This document shows, piece after piece, positions 41,034 to 49,320 of a stretch of 64,000 nucleotides of DNA. The notes under the pieces are model-generated. The model was not told the origin of the DNA. It was given only the letters and a program-made list of their open reading frames with translations, and ran no database searches. Numbering within the stretch: position 1 is the first letter of the stretch; each line of letters starts with the position of its first letter. The translations under genes were made by a program, and so were the position numbers. The stretch is from Candidatus Aenigmatarchaeota archaeon (GTDB lineage Archaea > Aenigmatarchaeota > Aenigmatarchaeia > QMZP01). The stretch spans positions 1-64,000 of the forward strand of contig JACQII010000013.1 in NCBI GenBank assembly GCA_016198585.1, in the 5' to 3' direction.

Positions 41034-41867
41034 TCATAGCATCGTCACCTGTCCCCGTTCAAGGGCGAGCCGGTACGTCTCGCAGATCCGGTCCGTCCGC
41101 GGCTTCTCCTGGTCAAGCTCAATGATCAGGCAGTCCCCGGGCGGGATGTTGCCATGAGGCGAGAGCACATAGCCACCCAGGTCGTCGAGCTTGACTTGCT
41201 CGACCAGGAAACCCGACCGCCTGGTGTCGTCCGGGTTGGTCACGCGGTAGACGAAACCCTGCAGCGTCCCCGGAGCGCCGTTGCAGAGGTCGCCGTCCTG
41301 GAGGAAGGCCGGCCCGTCATTGGTGGGAACGGTCAGTTTCCCCGGCTCCTCGAAGCCGCCGACCGTCTCGATGAACGCATGCAGGTTCACGTCCTGCAGG
41401 TCGACGACCACGCCTTCGACGTGGATCCGGTTGTCGCCGTGTTCGTGCAGGACCGGGCTCCCGACCCGGTTCTCGAGGCCGGTCGGGTCGACCAGGTCGA
41501 CCTCCTGTCCGCAGTTCCAGATCTCGAAGTCCGTGTGCCAGTGGACCGGGCCACCGGTGGCGGAGACCGCGTTCAGATAGACCGTCGAGACTACCAGGTA
41601 GCCTGTCGCCAGGACAACAGGCACCATGATCAGCAGGAACAGCAGCGTGCTCGTGACCGGGCCCTTCTGGGTCTTGGCGAGCGAGATCACGACCCCGATG
41701 GCTGCCAGCACGCCCGCGACCGCCACCGCGGCTACCGAGGCAGCGGAGATGTCCGCGTCCAGGGTGTTCTCGATGCCCGGAGCGTCATGGGCAAGCGCAG
41801 CAGGCGCCGCCAAGGCGACCGCCAGCGCGGCTGCCAGTAGAAGAAAGACGGTGCTCCGGGCCTCCAT
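41034..41867 (-). CDS. Membrane-anchored HWH-motif protein, second paralog
   Basis: The 277-residue protein has a signal peptide (to about residue 26), two membrane helices, and an extracytoplasmic domain with HWH (109-111), C119, HEH (141-143), H149 and further C-terminal cysteines. It is related to the protein at 33465 in motif order. A metal-binding role outside the membrane is likely. A TATA box (gatataaggg, 41890-41899) lies 28 bp upstream, so it is transcribed apart from the operon that follows. Confidence 0.7.
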   Translation of the reverse strand: MEARSTVFLLLAAALAVALAAPAALAHDAPGIENTLDADISAASVAAVAVAGVLAAIGVVISLAKTQKGPVTSTLLFLLIMVPVVLATGYLVVSTVYLNAVSATGGPVHWHTDFEIWNCGQEVDLVDPTGLENRVGSPVLHEHGDNRIHVEGVVVDLQDVNLHAFIETVGGFEEPGKLTVPTNDGPAFLQDGDLCNGAPGTLQGFVYRVTNPDDTRRSGFLVEQVKLDDLGGYVLSPHGNIPPGDCLIIELDQEKPRTDRICETYRLALERGQVTML

Positions 41868-41932
41868 GCATTCTATTATTCTCCCGCGCCCTTATATCCT
41901 TGGCCGTGCTCCGAGGCCGGCACTGCCCGGCG

Positions 41933-42802
41933 CTAGCCCACGGTCCACGAGAACTCTCGCGTTGCCACGCCATGGAGGTCGGCGAATGCGAGGGTGAGCG
42001 ACTGCGGCGAACCGGTCAGCGCGGGGAAAACCAGGGTGCCCGCAAGGTGGTGGCCGCCCGGAGGCGGGCCGTCCCAGCGCACGAGGGGGTAGGTCCTGCC
42101 CGCGTCATCCCGCAGGGTCGCCGCGGCCGAAAAGTCATATGCCAGGCTGCCTTGGTGAGTCGTGAAGGTCGCGTCGATGAGCGTCCCTTCTGCGCTCAAC
42201 CGAGGAGTAGCCGTGATCTCCAGGCCGTTCTCGCTGGCTGTTTGCGGTGCCAGCGGCCCCGCACGCGCAGGCAGGGCAACGATCGGAAAGAGGAGGAACG
42301 CGACAAGGACGACGACCGATCCCGCGACAGCGGCGTCCCTCACCTTGAGCAGGTCGTAGCGGAACAGTCCTGGGAAACGGCCCCGGTGGAGGCCGTGGCG
42401 CTGGATGACCTGCAACATCACGATGATGCCGACGATGTTCGAGAGGACGCCGAGGAGCAGGAACGCCGGCTGGAACTCCAGGAGGAACGCCCCCACCACC
42501 GTGGCCCCCAGGACCGGGACCAGGTCCGTGACGTGGTGCACGCAGCACGCTGCCATGGATCCGGCAGTCATCCCGCCCGTGGACGCGACGGTGGCCCCAG
42601 CGCCCGGCATGGTCATCGCCGCCCGGACGAAGGAAAACAAACCCACCTGCGTCCCGAACCCGGCGGCGAGGGGTACGAGGAAGTACCATTCCCCCGCGAA
42701 CTGCTCGATCAGGTGTTCCGGTCCATTCGCGATGCCGAGGAGCAGGGCGTAGGCTCCGAGGAGCGACAGTGCCGCGATGATGCCGAAGAGCGCGGGTTTC
42801 AT
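41933..42802 (-). CDS. Multispanning membrane protein with CCxHH motif
   Basis: The 289-residue protein has about five helices and a motif ACCVHHVTD (C86, C87, H89, H90, D93), a likely metal site in the membrane, then a C-terminal extracytoplasmic beta domain (about 200-289). I know this type only as an uncharacterised archaeal family. It has an SD site (aaggag) and starts 4 bp from the end of the upstream gene, so it is the last gene of the 42-45.5 kb operon. Confidence 0.65.
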   Translation of the reverse strand: MKPALFGIIAALSLLGAYALLLGIANGPEHLIEQFAGEWYFLVPLAAGFGTQVGLFSFVRAAMTMPGAGATVASTGGMTAGSMAACCVHHVTDLVPVLGATVVGAFLLEFQPAFLLLGVLSNIVGIIVMLQVIQRHGLHRGRFPGLFRYDLLKVRDAAVAGSVVVLVAFLLFPIVALPARAGPLAPQTASENGLEITATPRLSAEGTLIDATFTTHQGSLAYDFSAAATLRDDAGRTYPLVRWDGPPPGGHHLAGTLVFPALTGSPQSLTLAFADLHGVATREFSWTVG

Positions 42803-42805
42803 GGG

Positions 42806-43345
42806 TCACTCCTTGCAGCAGTCGACGAGCTTCTTGACGATCGCGGAAAAACGTGACAAGGAAGGATTTCCTGGACTCCTGTCGGCCGGCTTCGCCGGGC
42901 CCGGAGGATCGCCGGCGATCTTGAGGTTGATGGCGAAGAATAGGGAGTAGAGGTGGAAGGAGGCGGTGAAGAGCCGTTCAGCTTCCTTCCGGGATCCCTG
43001 CGAGAGTTCCTTGGTCCCCACCTCGAGCAGCCGCATGCTGGCTGCGAGGAGGTGCTTGCTGATGCACCATTCCTCTCCTGCGGGGTTGGTGACGATCTTC
43101 TGCAGGAGGGTCTTGCGCAGCGTGCGCACGCCATTGAGCATGTCCAAGTAGGCCGGTTTCTCGGTCTTCATGGCCGTAAAGAAGAAGTGCTCTTCCAGCG
43201 AGACCAGGTTCATCAGCGCGATGCTGAGGTCCTCGTCCTTGGACAGGTCGAACGTGCCTTTCTTCACCTGTTCCAGCTTCCCCATCCACTCTTTCACTTC
43301 ATGTTCCATACGATCGTGTTCCTTCTGGCTATCCGAATGCGACAT
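42806..43345 (-). CDS. Hypothetical helical protein of the envelope operon, 179 aa
   Basis: The protein is soluble and helical, with conserved-looking segments LVSLEEHFFFTAMKTEKPAYL and WCISKHLLAASMRLLEVGTKEL, and ends VDCCKE. It resembles an uncharacterised conserved archaeal family, not a known enzyme. It may be the cytoplasmic partner of the membrane proteins in the operon. Its start overlaps the previous gene by 17 bp. Confidence 0.6.
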   Translation of the reverse strand: MSHSDSQKEHDRMEHEVKEWMGKLEQVKKGTFDLSKDEDLSIALMNLVSLEEHFFFTAMKTEKPAYLDMLNGVRTLRKTLLQKIVTNPAGEEWCISKHLLAASMRLLEVGTKELSQGSRKEAERLFTASFHLYSLFFAINLKIAGDPPGPAKPADRSPGNPSLSRFSAIVKKLVDCCKE

Positions 43346-43859
43346 ACAACCCCAATCCGGCCACGAGCAGCAACGAGACCGTGAGCACCACTCCCTGGAA
43401 TGGGAAGAGCACCCGGTGCCTAACCTGCTTGATCAGGAGATGCGCCCGCCACGCGAAGAGCGTCACCGGCACGGCAATGATCCCGCCCACCACGAGCTTG
43501 TTCACCCAGTAGACACGGTTGAGGAGCGATCCCGGTTCGCCTGCCAGCAGGAGCGGGACATAGAGGCTGTCTGCCGGGAGGGCGAACAGCGGGAGGACGG
43601 CGAGCAGGATCGATCCGACGATCACGAGCTGGGTCTGGAAGCGCACCCATCGCTTCCTCAGGTGGGCGAGGATCCACAGGCCGGTAGAGATCCCCATCGC
43701 CCCCCAGAAGAGTCCGACGACGCTCTGGTCGACACCGTAATAGGTAGCAGTGCTTGCCGCGATGCCCACTGCCCCCAGACAGAGCGGGCAATGCGCCCGC
43801 ACTGGGGGGAGGAACGCCAGCGACAGCAGTGCCGTTGCCGCGGTCAGGAGCGATTTCAT
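43329..43859 (-). CDS. Membrane protein with HCPLC motif
   Basis: The 176-residue protein has a signal-like first helix, an exposed AHCPLCLGAVG motif right after it (H23, C24, C27), and about four more helices. A C-x2-C near the membrane surface is suitable for disulfide exchange or metal transfer. The start at 43859 has its SD (ggtgaggag) overlapping the stop of an 18-codon mini-gene. Confidence 0.65.
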   Translation of the reverse strand: MKSLLTAATALLSLAFLPPVRAHCPLCLGAVGIAASTATYYGVDQSVVGLFWGAMGISTGLWILAHLRKRWVRFQTQLVIVGSILLAVLPLFALPADSLYVPLLLAGEPGSLLNRVYWVNKLVVGGIIAVPVTLFAWRAHLLIKQVRHRVLFPFQGVVLTVSLLLVAGLGLYVAFG

Positions 43860-43864
43860 GCTCC

Positions 43865-43921
43865 TCACCGGCAGCAGCAATCTCGCTGGTCCTTTTCCTG
43901 CTTCTTCTTTTCCTTTTTCAT
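43865..43921 (-). CDS. 18-residue mini-gene ending in CCCR
   Basis: The peptide MKKEKKKQEKDQRDCCCR has an excellent SD (aaaaggag) 8 bp before its ATG, and its stop codon overlaps the SD of the next gene. A charged helix with three terminal cysteines could be a metal-binding peptide. It could also be a leader peptide whose translation through Cys codons controls the following gene. Confidence 0.45.
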   Translation of the reverse strand: MKKEKKKQEKDQRDCCCR

Positions 43922-43963
43922 ACGATTGCTCCTTTTGATTGACTTTCCCTTTCTCCATGCGCT

Positions 43964-44215
43964 TCACGTCCGTCTTCCGTCTCTCTGACAGCCGCCGACC
44001 ATGGACGGCAGGGCGGGGGCCGAGGCAGCGGGTGCCTGGACCTGGTCAGGATGCATCCGCGCCATCATCTGCTCATAGGTCTCCTCCCCCGGGTTCGCGG
44101 CTGCAGTCACGGCGCCGGTCAGCGTCTGGGACTGGAGCCCGCCGATCTGGACTGCCTGGACGATGGTCGCTACCAGCAACACCAGGGTAAGGGACAGTAG
44201 GATTGCATTTGTCAT
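43964..44215 (-). CDS. Small membrane-anchored protein with MVGGC tail, 83 aa
   Basis: One N-terminal membrane helix (NAILLSLTLVLLVATIVQAVQ) is followed by an external region rich in Ala, Met and Gln, ending MVGGCQRDGRRT. The protein at 44492 ends in the same MVGGC. A perfect SD (aaggaggtga) precedes the ATG, which overlaps the DUF5676-like stop (ATGA). Function unknown. Confidence 0.6.
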   Translation of the reverse strand: MTNAILLSLTLVLLVATIVQAVQIGGLQSQTLTGAVTAAANPGEETYEQMMARMHPDQVQAPAASAPALPSMVGGCQRDGRRT

Positions 44216-44490
44216 CGTGTCACCTCCTTCGAATGAAACCGATTCCATAGGACCGCGAAGAGGGCGGCGAGGATGGCGGTCGCGATGAGACTGGTCACGA
44301 AGCCTGCGGCCACCTCGGTCAGGCCGGCCTCGCGGGCAATGGCCTGGAGGTCAATCCCGTGGAACCAGAGGCCGAATAGCCCGCGTGCAGCGTCTGGGAC
44401 AGCCAGAAAGAGGGCTGCGCAGGCCAGGTAGACGACGGCCACGAAGGCCGTGACCGTCGCTACGAATGGTCGGAGGGAAAGGGTTGTCAT
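44212..44490 (-). CDS. DUF5676-like two-helix membrane protein
   Basis: The 92-residue protein has two membrane helices with the pattern FVAVVYLACAALFLAVPDAARGLFGLWFHGIDL... and a final LFAVLWNRFH, matching DUF5676, a small family that tends to occur with heavy-metal and thiol genes. Its role is unknown. Confidence 0.7.
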   Translation of the reverse strand: MTTLSLRPFVATVTAFVAVVYLACAALFLAVPDAARGLFGLWFHGIDLQAIAREAGLTEVAAGFVTSLIATAILAALFAVLWNRFHSKEVTR

Positions 44491-44491
44491 G

Positions 44492-45157
44492 TCAGCACCC
44501 TCCTACCATCCCGCTCCCGCTGGCGCTCGCCCCTTTCTCGATGCCGCGGTAGGCATTCGAGGCCAGGTTGCTGTAGGTCAGCTCGATGCCCTGTTGCTGC
44601 AGGATCTCGGCCTTCTTGATGTGCTGGCCAGGGAAGAAGAGGACTTTCCACTTCCCCATCTCATCCAGAACCTGGGCGTCCGTGTACTCGTCGCCATGCG
44701 TGGTGATGAGGTACTTCGCGAGGCCGCGCATCGCGAAACTGTGGGCGCACCCGCATGCTGGAGCCCCGTTCTCGAAGATGATGGACTTCGCGCCGCAACA
44801 GTACTCGCAGCTGATCTGGCTGGCGATGGCGATATACCGTTGGAGGTCATCACCGCTCAGGGTGATCTGCTGGTCGAGCACCCCGAGCCTTCTGATGGTC
44901 GCGTCGGCTACCTGAGGGGTGGCCGACGAGACATCGGAGAAGCTCACCCCGAGTTCTGCGCCGTAGACCGCAGGCACGCCCTGCGGGATGACGGAGTAAC
45001 CGGCCGTCGTCACCGGCGTGGGCGGAACTGCCGCCACCACGTTTCCCGCTGTCGCCAACCCGTCAGCCGGGCTCCCGGTCAGGCGGGCGATCTGGAGCGA
45101 GTTGATGGTCGCCACCGCGAGGGCAACGACGAGCAGGGAAGCAATGATCCGTTCCAT
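44492..45157 (-). CDS. Membrane-anchored protein with CEYCCG/CGCAHS motifs
   Basis: A short N-terminal helix is followed by a domain with ISCEYCCG (C117, C120, C121) and ACGCAHSFAMRGLAKYLI (C135, C137, H139), then DEMGKWKVLFFPGQHIKKAEIL, and a terminal MVGGC (C221). The Cys/His motifs suggest a metal or cluster site outside the membrane. It resembles an uncharacterised archaeal family. It is the second gene of the operon. Confidence 0.65.
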   Translation of the reverse strand: MERIIASLLVVALAVATINSLQIARLTGSPADGLATAGNVVAAVPPTPVTTAGYSVIPQGVPAVYGAELGVSFSDVSSATPQVADATIRRLGVLDQQITLSGDDLQRYIAIASQISCEYCCGAKSIIFENGAPACGCAHSFAMRGLAKYLITTHGDEYTDAQVLDEMGKWKVLFFPGQHIKKAEILQQQGIELTYSNLASNAYRGIEKGASASGSGMVGGC

Positions 45158-45161
45158 GTGC

Positions 45162-45494
45162 TCACCCGCCTCCGTGGCAGGACGCCATCGGGCCTGCTCC
45201 CTGTATATCTCCCATCCCGCGGTGGTGCTGGGCCATGGCGTTCCTGTCGGCCAGGGAAGGCTGCGTTTCCATGAATTGGATCATGGACGCTTCCTCTTCC
45301 GCGGACAGTTCCCCATGCATGGCTTCGTGCATGCGCACGTGTGCAGCTGCATCCAGCACTGCCAGGGCTCCTCCACTCTGCCCGTCCATGCCCATCATCC
45401 CCCCAAGCGGGGTATCGGTGTGGGCACGTGCAAGGCCTATCGCGAGCACGGTCAGGACGCCGGCCGCGACGATTGCAATGATTTTGTCGGTCAT
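45162..45494 (-). CDS. Exported Met/His-rich protein, 110 aa
   Basis: A signal or anchor helix (IIAIVAAGVLTVLAIGLARA) is followed by a region with many Met and His residues: GGMMGMDG, HVRMHEAMH, AQHHRGMGD and PMASCHGGG. This composition is typical of extracytoplasmic Cu(I)/Ag(I) binders. It is the first gene of the operon, with SD aaggaga. Its promoter region, with two GAAAC palindromes, faces the membrane HTH gene. Confidence 0.65.
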   Translation of the reverse strand: MTDKIIAIVAAGVLTVLAIGLARAHTDTPLGGMMGMDGQSGGALAVLDAAAHVRMHEAMHGELSAEEEASMIQFMETQPSLADRNAMAQHHRGMGDIQGAGPMASCHGGG

Positions 45495-45532
45495 GGTGTT
45501 GTCTCCTTGCCCTCCCGTTGGGTGAAACACCA

Positions 45533-45619
45533 GATATAGGTAGTGGAGAAACTAGTTTCAATCCTCTAGCTATTGGTTTTGAAACTCGCGAGCGGCACAG
45601 GGCCGACGCCTTTATAAGG
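45533..45619. promoter_or_regulatory. Divergent promoters with GAAAC palindromes
   Basis: The TATA box for the minus operon reads cctatatctg (about 45532-45541); the one for the plus gene is gcctttataagg (45608-45619), about 25 bp from the ATG at 45639. Between them lie the perfect palindrome GAAACTAGTTTC (45548-45559) and a related site GTTTTGAAAC (45576-45585). These are probable operators of the membrane HTH regulator. Confidence 0.6.
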
Positions 45620-45638
45620 CGGAAAGAGAAGGACTGGC

Positions 45639-46157
45639 ATGGCTCCCACCATGCGCATGGCAGGGTACCTACTGGTCGTCGTGTCCATTGCCCTGCTGGC
45701 CGCGCTCTCGGTCGTGAAGGCTGACGTGGACATACAGGCCGCGTTCCTCTGCGAGATGATCAGCGAAGCAGGCCAACCCATGAACATCTGTCCCGCCCAT
45801 ACAAGCAACACCTCCTGGGTCATCACGGGCGCGTTCGGCATTGCCTTCCTCATCCTTGGCGTCGGAACGTACATGACCCTGCAGCCCCGGGGTGCGCTCT
45901 CCACGGCGATACCCGGTGGCCGCGAGCCTGAAGGAAAGCGGCAGGTGACTCCTCCCGATCCCGCTCATCTTGACCAGGAGGAAAACGTCCTCTGTGACCT
46001 GCTGGTGAAGGGCGGGGGTTCCGCATACCAATCCGACCTCATCCGAAGTTCTGGCATGAGCAAGGTGAAGGTTACCCGGATTCTCGACAAGATGGAAGCC
46101 AAGGGCATGCTTGAGCGCCGCCGCCGCGGCATGGCAAACATCATCGTCCTCAAGTGA
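45639..46157 (+). CDS. Membrane-bound winged-helix regulator
   Basis: The 172-residue protein has two membrane helices (residues 8-28 and 60-79) and an external loop with C38, M40, M48, C51 and H54, then a cytoplasmic MarR-like winged helix (ENVLCDLLVKGGGSAYQSDLIRSSGMSKVKVTRILDKMEAKGMLERRRRG). It can sense a metal or oxidant outside and bind DNA inside. It diverges from the Cys/His/Met operon and probably regulates it. Confidence 0.8.
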   Translation: MAPTMRMAGYLLVVVSIALLAALSVVKADVDIQAAFLCEMISEAGQPMNICPAHTSNTSWVITGAFGIAFLILGVGTYMTLQPRGALSTAIPGGREPEGKRQVTPPDPAHLDQEENVLCDLLVKGGGSAYQSDLIRSSGMSKVKVTRILDKMEAKGMLERRRRGMANIIVLK

Positions 46158-46234
46158 TGCCTGCCCGGGGCGCGCCGAATGATCGGTTTCCTCGGACGAA
46201 GCGGTTTATCTGGGTCACCGGCCAATAGGTTCCC

Positions 46235-48880
46235 ATGGAGTGGCACACGCTGCCTGAAGCCGACGCTTTCGCGCAGCTGCAATCCTCGCCCGCCGGGCTG
46301 GCAGAGGACGAGGCCGCCCGGCGACTGGAGAAGCTGGGACCGAACGAACTCCGCCAGGAGAAGAAAATCAGCCCGCTGAAGCTCTTCCTCGCGCAGTTCC
46401 GCAACTTCCTCATCCTGATCCTGATCGCGGCCACGGTCTTCTCCTTCGCGATCGGCGAGGCAGTCGACGGCGCCGTCATCCTCGTCATCGTCATCCTCAA
46501 CGCAGTCTTCGGCTTCGTCCAGGAATACCGGGCCGACAAGGCGATCGAGTCGCTCAAGAAGCTCACCTCTCCTGAAGCGGTCGTGCTCCGTGGCGGGGAG
46601 ATGAAAAAGCTGCCGTCGCGGTTGCTCGTCCCCGGAGATATCGTGCTGCTCGACGAAGGGTCGAAAATCCCCGCTGACTTGCGCCTGCTCGAGGCGGTGA
46701 ACCTGAAGATCGACGAAGCCTCGCTGACCGGGGAGAGCGAGCCCGTGACCAAGAAGCCCGGCGTCCTCGCGAAGGCCGAACTCGCCGACCGGGTGAACAT
46801 GGCCTACACCGGCACGCACGTGACCTACGGCCGCGGCCGCGGCGTCGTCGTGGCCACGGCCATGGAGACCGAGATCGGGAAGATCGCCCACCTGATCCAG
46901 GAGACCGAGGTCGAGGCCACGCCGCTCCAGAAGCGGCTCGCGGTCTTCAGCCGCTACCTGGGCTACCTGATCCTGGCGATTTCAGTAATCGTCATTATCG
47001 GCGGGTTCCTCCGCGGCCACGAGCTGTTCGACATGATCCTCACCGGCGTCGCCCTCGCCGTGGCTGCGATTCCAGAGGGCCTGCCCGCGATCGTCACCAT
47101 CACCCTCGCCCTGGGCCTCCAGCGGCTCTCGAAGGAGCATGCCCTGATCCGCCGGCTGCCCGCGGTGGAGACCCTGGGCTCGACCTCGGTGATCTGCTCG
47201 GACAAGACCGGCACGCTCACGAAGAACGAGATGACCGTGCGGAAGGCCTGGATCGCCGGCCGCCTCCTGGACATCACCGGGACCGGATATGCCACGGTCG
47301 GGACGTTCAACTACAACGGCAAGGCCCTCGACCGCACGTTCCCCGGGCTGGCCCCGCTCATCAGGACGGCGACCCTCTGCAACAACGCCGTCCTCGCGCC
47401 GTCAGGGATGATCGGCGACCCGACCGAAGGCGCGCTGCTCGTCGCCGCGGCCAAGCTCGGCGACCTGGAGACCTTCCCGCGGGTCGAGGAGGTTCCCTTC
47501 TCCTCCGAGCGCAAGATGATGTCCACCGTCCACACGGTCGGCGGCAAGCGGGTACTCTTCGCGAAGGGCGCGCCCGAAGTCATCCTCAGCCGCTGCACGA
47601 AAGCCCTGGCCGACGGGAAGGAGATCGCGCTGGACGAGAAGCAGCGCCAAACCATCCTCGCCGCCAACCAGGACCTCGCCGACCAGGCCCTGCGCGTCCT
47701 GGGCTTTGCGACGCGCGAGATCGCCGGCCCGGCGAACGAGACTAACCTGGTCTTCCTAGGCCTGATCGGCATGATTGACCCGGCGAGGGAGTCGGTCGAG
47801 GGCGACATCGCACTCTGCCGCCAGGCCGGGATCCGGGTCGTGATGATCACCGGCGACCACCGGCACACGGCCGTGGCGATCGCGAAGGACATCGGCCTCT
47901 ACCGAGACGGCGACGACATCCTCACGGGCGAGGAGCTGGACGGTCTCGATGAAGCGGCGTTCCAGGCCCGGGTGGAGAAGGTCGCGGTCTACGCGCGCGT
48001 GAACCCCTCCCACAAGGCCCGGATCGTCGACGCTCTCAAGAAGAACCGGCACGTCGTCGCCATGACGGGCGACGGCGTGAACGACGCGCCTGCCCTGAAG
48101 AAGGCCGACATCGGGATCGCCATGGGCATCAAAGGAACTGATGTCGCGAAAGAAGCGTCGCAGATGGTCCTCACCGACGACAACTTCAGCTCCATAGTCT
48201 CCGCGGTCCGGACCGGCCGCGGCATCTACGACAACATCAACAAGTTCATCCGCTTCCTCCTCTCGAGCAACATCGCCGAAGTCCTGACCGTCTTCCTGGC
48301 CCTCCTGCTCTCCGCCGCGGGCGGCGAGCCGCTGCTGCCGCTGCTCGCGGTCCACCTGCTCTGGATCAACCTCATCACCGACGGCCTCCCTGCCCTCGCC
48401 CTCGGCGTCGACCCGGGCGCCAAGGACATCATGACCCGGAAGCCGCGGCCGCTCACTGAGAAGCTGCTCTCCCGCGAAGCCTTCGTATTCATCCTGGGTG
48501 TCGGAGCGATCATCACCGCCGGGACGCTCTGGGTCTTCTGGTCCGAGCTGCCCAACGGCCTGGAGAAGGCCCAGACCATGGCCTTCACCACCATCGTGCT
48601 CTTCGAGCTCTTCAACGTCTTCAATGTCCGCGGGCTCTTCCTGAAGGGCGGGCTCGGTCTGCTCTCGAACAAGAAGCTGCTTCTCGCCGTCGCGGTCTCC
48701 TTCGGCCTCCAACTCGCCGTCCTCGAGATCCCCACACTCCAGGCGCTGTTCTCGACGACCTCGCTCACCTCGGCCGACTGGCTCAAGATCGTCGCGACCT
48801 CGGTCACCGTTCTGTTGTGGGAGCCTGTTGTGCGGATCGCGACCGGCCCTCCCCGCAGACCAGCGGCGACCGGTCACTAG
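46235..48880 (+). CDS. P-type calcium-transporting ATPase (type II)
   Basis: The 881-residue pump has the cation ATPase N-terminal domain, TGESEPV, the membrane motif AVAAIPEGLPAIVTITLALG of Ca2+-type pumps, the phosphorylation site [14 protein letters not shown], the hinge TGDGVNDAPALKKADIG, and the C-terminal helices with NLITDGLPALALG. It should export Ca2+ or a similar cation. A TATA-like tract (gcggtttatctg) lies about 30 bp upstream. Length is normal. Confidence 0.93.
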   Translation: MEWHTLPEADAFAQLQSSPAGLAEDEAARRLEKLGPNELRQEKKISPLKLFLAQFRNFLILILIAATVFSFAIGEAVDGAVILVIVILNAVFGFVQEYRADKAIESLKKLTSPEAVVLRGGEMKKLPSRLLVPGDIVLLDEGSKIPADLRLLEAVNLKIDEASLTGESEPVTKKPGVLAKAELADRVNMAYTGTHVTYGRGRGVVVATAMETEIGKIAHLIQETEVEATPLQKRLAVFSRYLGYLILAISVIVIIGGFLRGHELFDMILTGVALAVAAIPEGLPAIVTITLALGLQRLSKEHALIRRLPAVETLGSTSVICSDKTGTLTKNEMTVRKAWIAGRLLDITGTGYATVGTFNYNGKALDRTFPGLAPLIRTATLCNNAVLAPSGMIGDPTEGALLVAAAKLGDLETFPRVEEVPFSSERKMMSTVHTVGGKRVLFAKGAPEVILSRCTKALADGKEIALDEKQRQTILAANQDLADQALRVLGFATREIAGPANETNLVFLGLIGMIDPARESVEGDIALCRQAGIRVVMITGDHRHTAVAIAKDIGLYRDGDDILTGEELDGLDEAAFQARVEKVAVYARVNPSHKARIVDALKKNRHVVAMTGDGVNDAPALKKADIGIAMGIKGTDVAKEASQMVLTDDNFSSIVSAVRTGRGIYDNINKFIRFLLSSNIAEVLTVFLALLLSAAGGEPLLPLLAVHLLWINLITDGLPALALGVDPGAKDIMTRKPRPLTEKLLSREAFVFILGVGAIITAGTLWVFWSELPNGLEKAQTMAFTTIVLFELFNVFNVRGLFLKGGLGLLSNKKLLLAVAVSFGLQLAVLEIPTLQALFSTTSLTSADWLKIVATSVTVLLWEPVVRIATGPPRRPAATGH

Positions 48881-49320
48881 AGAAAGTCGACCTCTAGCCG
48901 CCGGGCCTTGGGGAGCATGTTCCTCAGCTGCGCGCCGCGCAGATGGGCGCAGCCCAGCGGCAGGCCCGCGTACCGGACGAGGACATAGCCGTCCGTGGCC
49001 AGAGGTGTGGCGTCCAGCGAGAGGTCCCTGCCGCGCACGAAGGCCGCTGCCTGGTCCCTGTCCAGGTCGACCACATTCTTCTTCACGCTCGCGGCCAGCA
49101 GCTGGAGGGCCTGGGTAGTCGGCTTCACCGACCCTTGCACCCGCGCCACCGCCATGCCGATGGTCACCGCCTCGCGCAGGGCAGGCGGGCCGACGATCAC
49201 GCGGCCCTTGGCGCCGGCGTACCAATGCAGGTTCGTCAGTAGCCGCGGGTCGAGCCCGAACCGCTCCTCGAGGTAGGCGAGCACGGCCTGCTTCAGCCCG
49301 TCGGTCGGCGCGCGAGTCAT
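48877..49320 (-). CDS. RsmF/NOP2-associated PUA-like RNA-binding protein
   Basis: The 147-residue protein has the C-terminal pattern DGYVLVRYAGLPLGCAHLRGAQLRNMLPKARRL, typical of the PUA-like domain attached to NSUN/RsmF methyltransferases and found alone in archaea. It overlaps the methyltransferase gene (ATGA) and probably presents RNA to it. The gene ends inside the last codon of the convergent Ca-ATPase (4-bp overlap). Confidence 0.75.
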   Translation of the reverse strand: MTRAPTDGLKQAVLAYLEERFGLDPRLLTNLHWYAGAKGRVIVGPPALREAVTIGMAVARVQGSVKPTTQALQLLAASVKKNVVDLDRDQAAAFVRGRDLSLDATPLATDGYVLVRYAGLPLGCAHLRGAQLRNMLPKARRLEVDFL

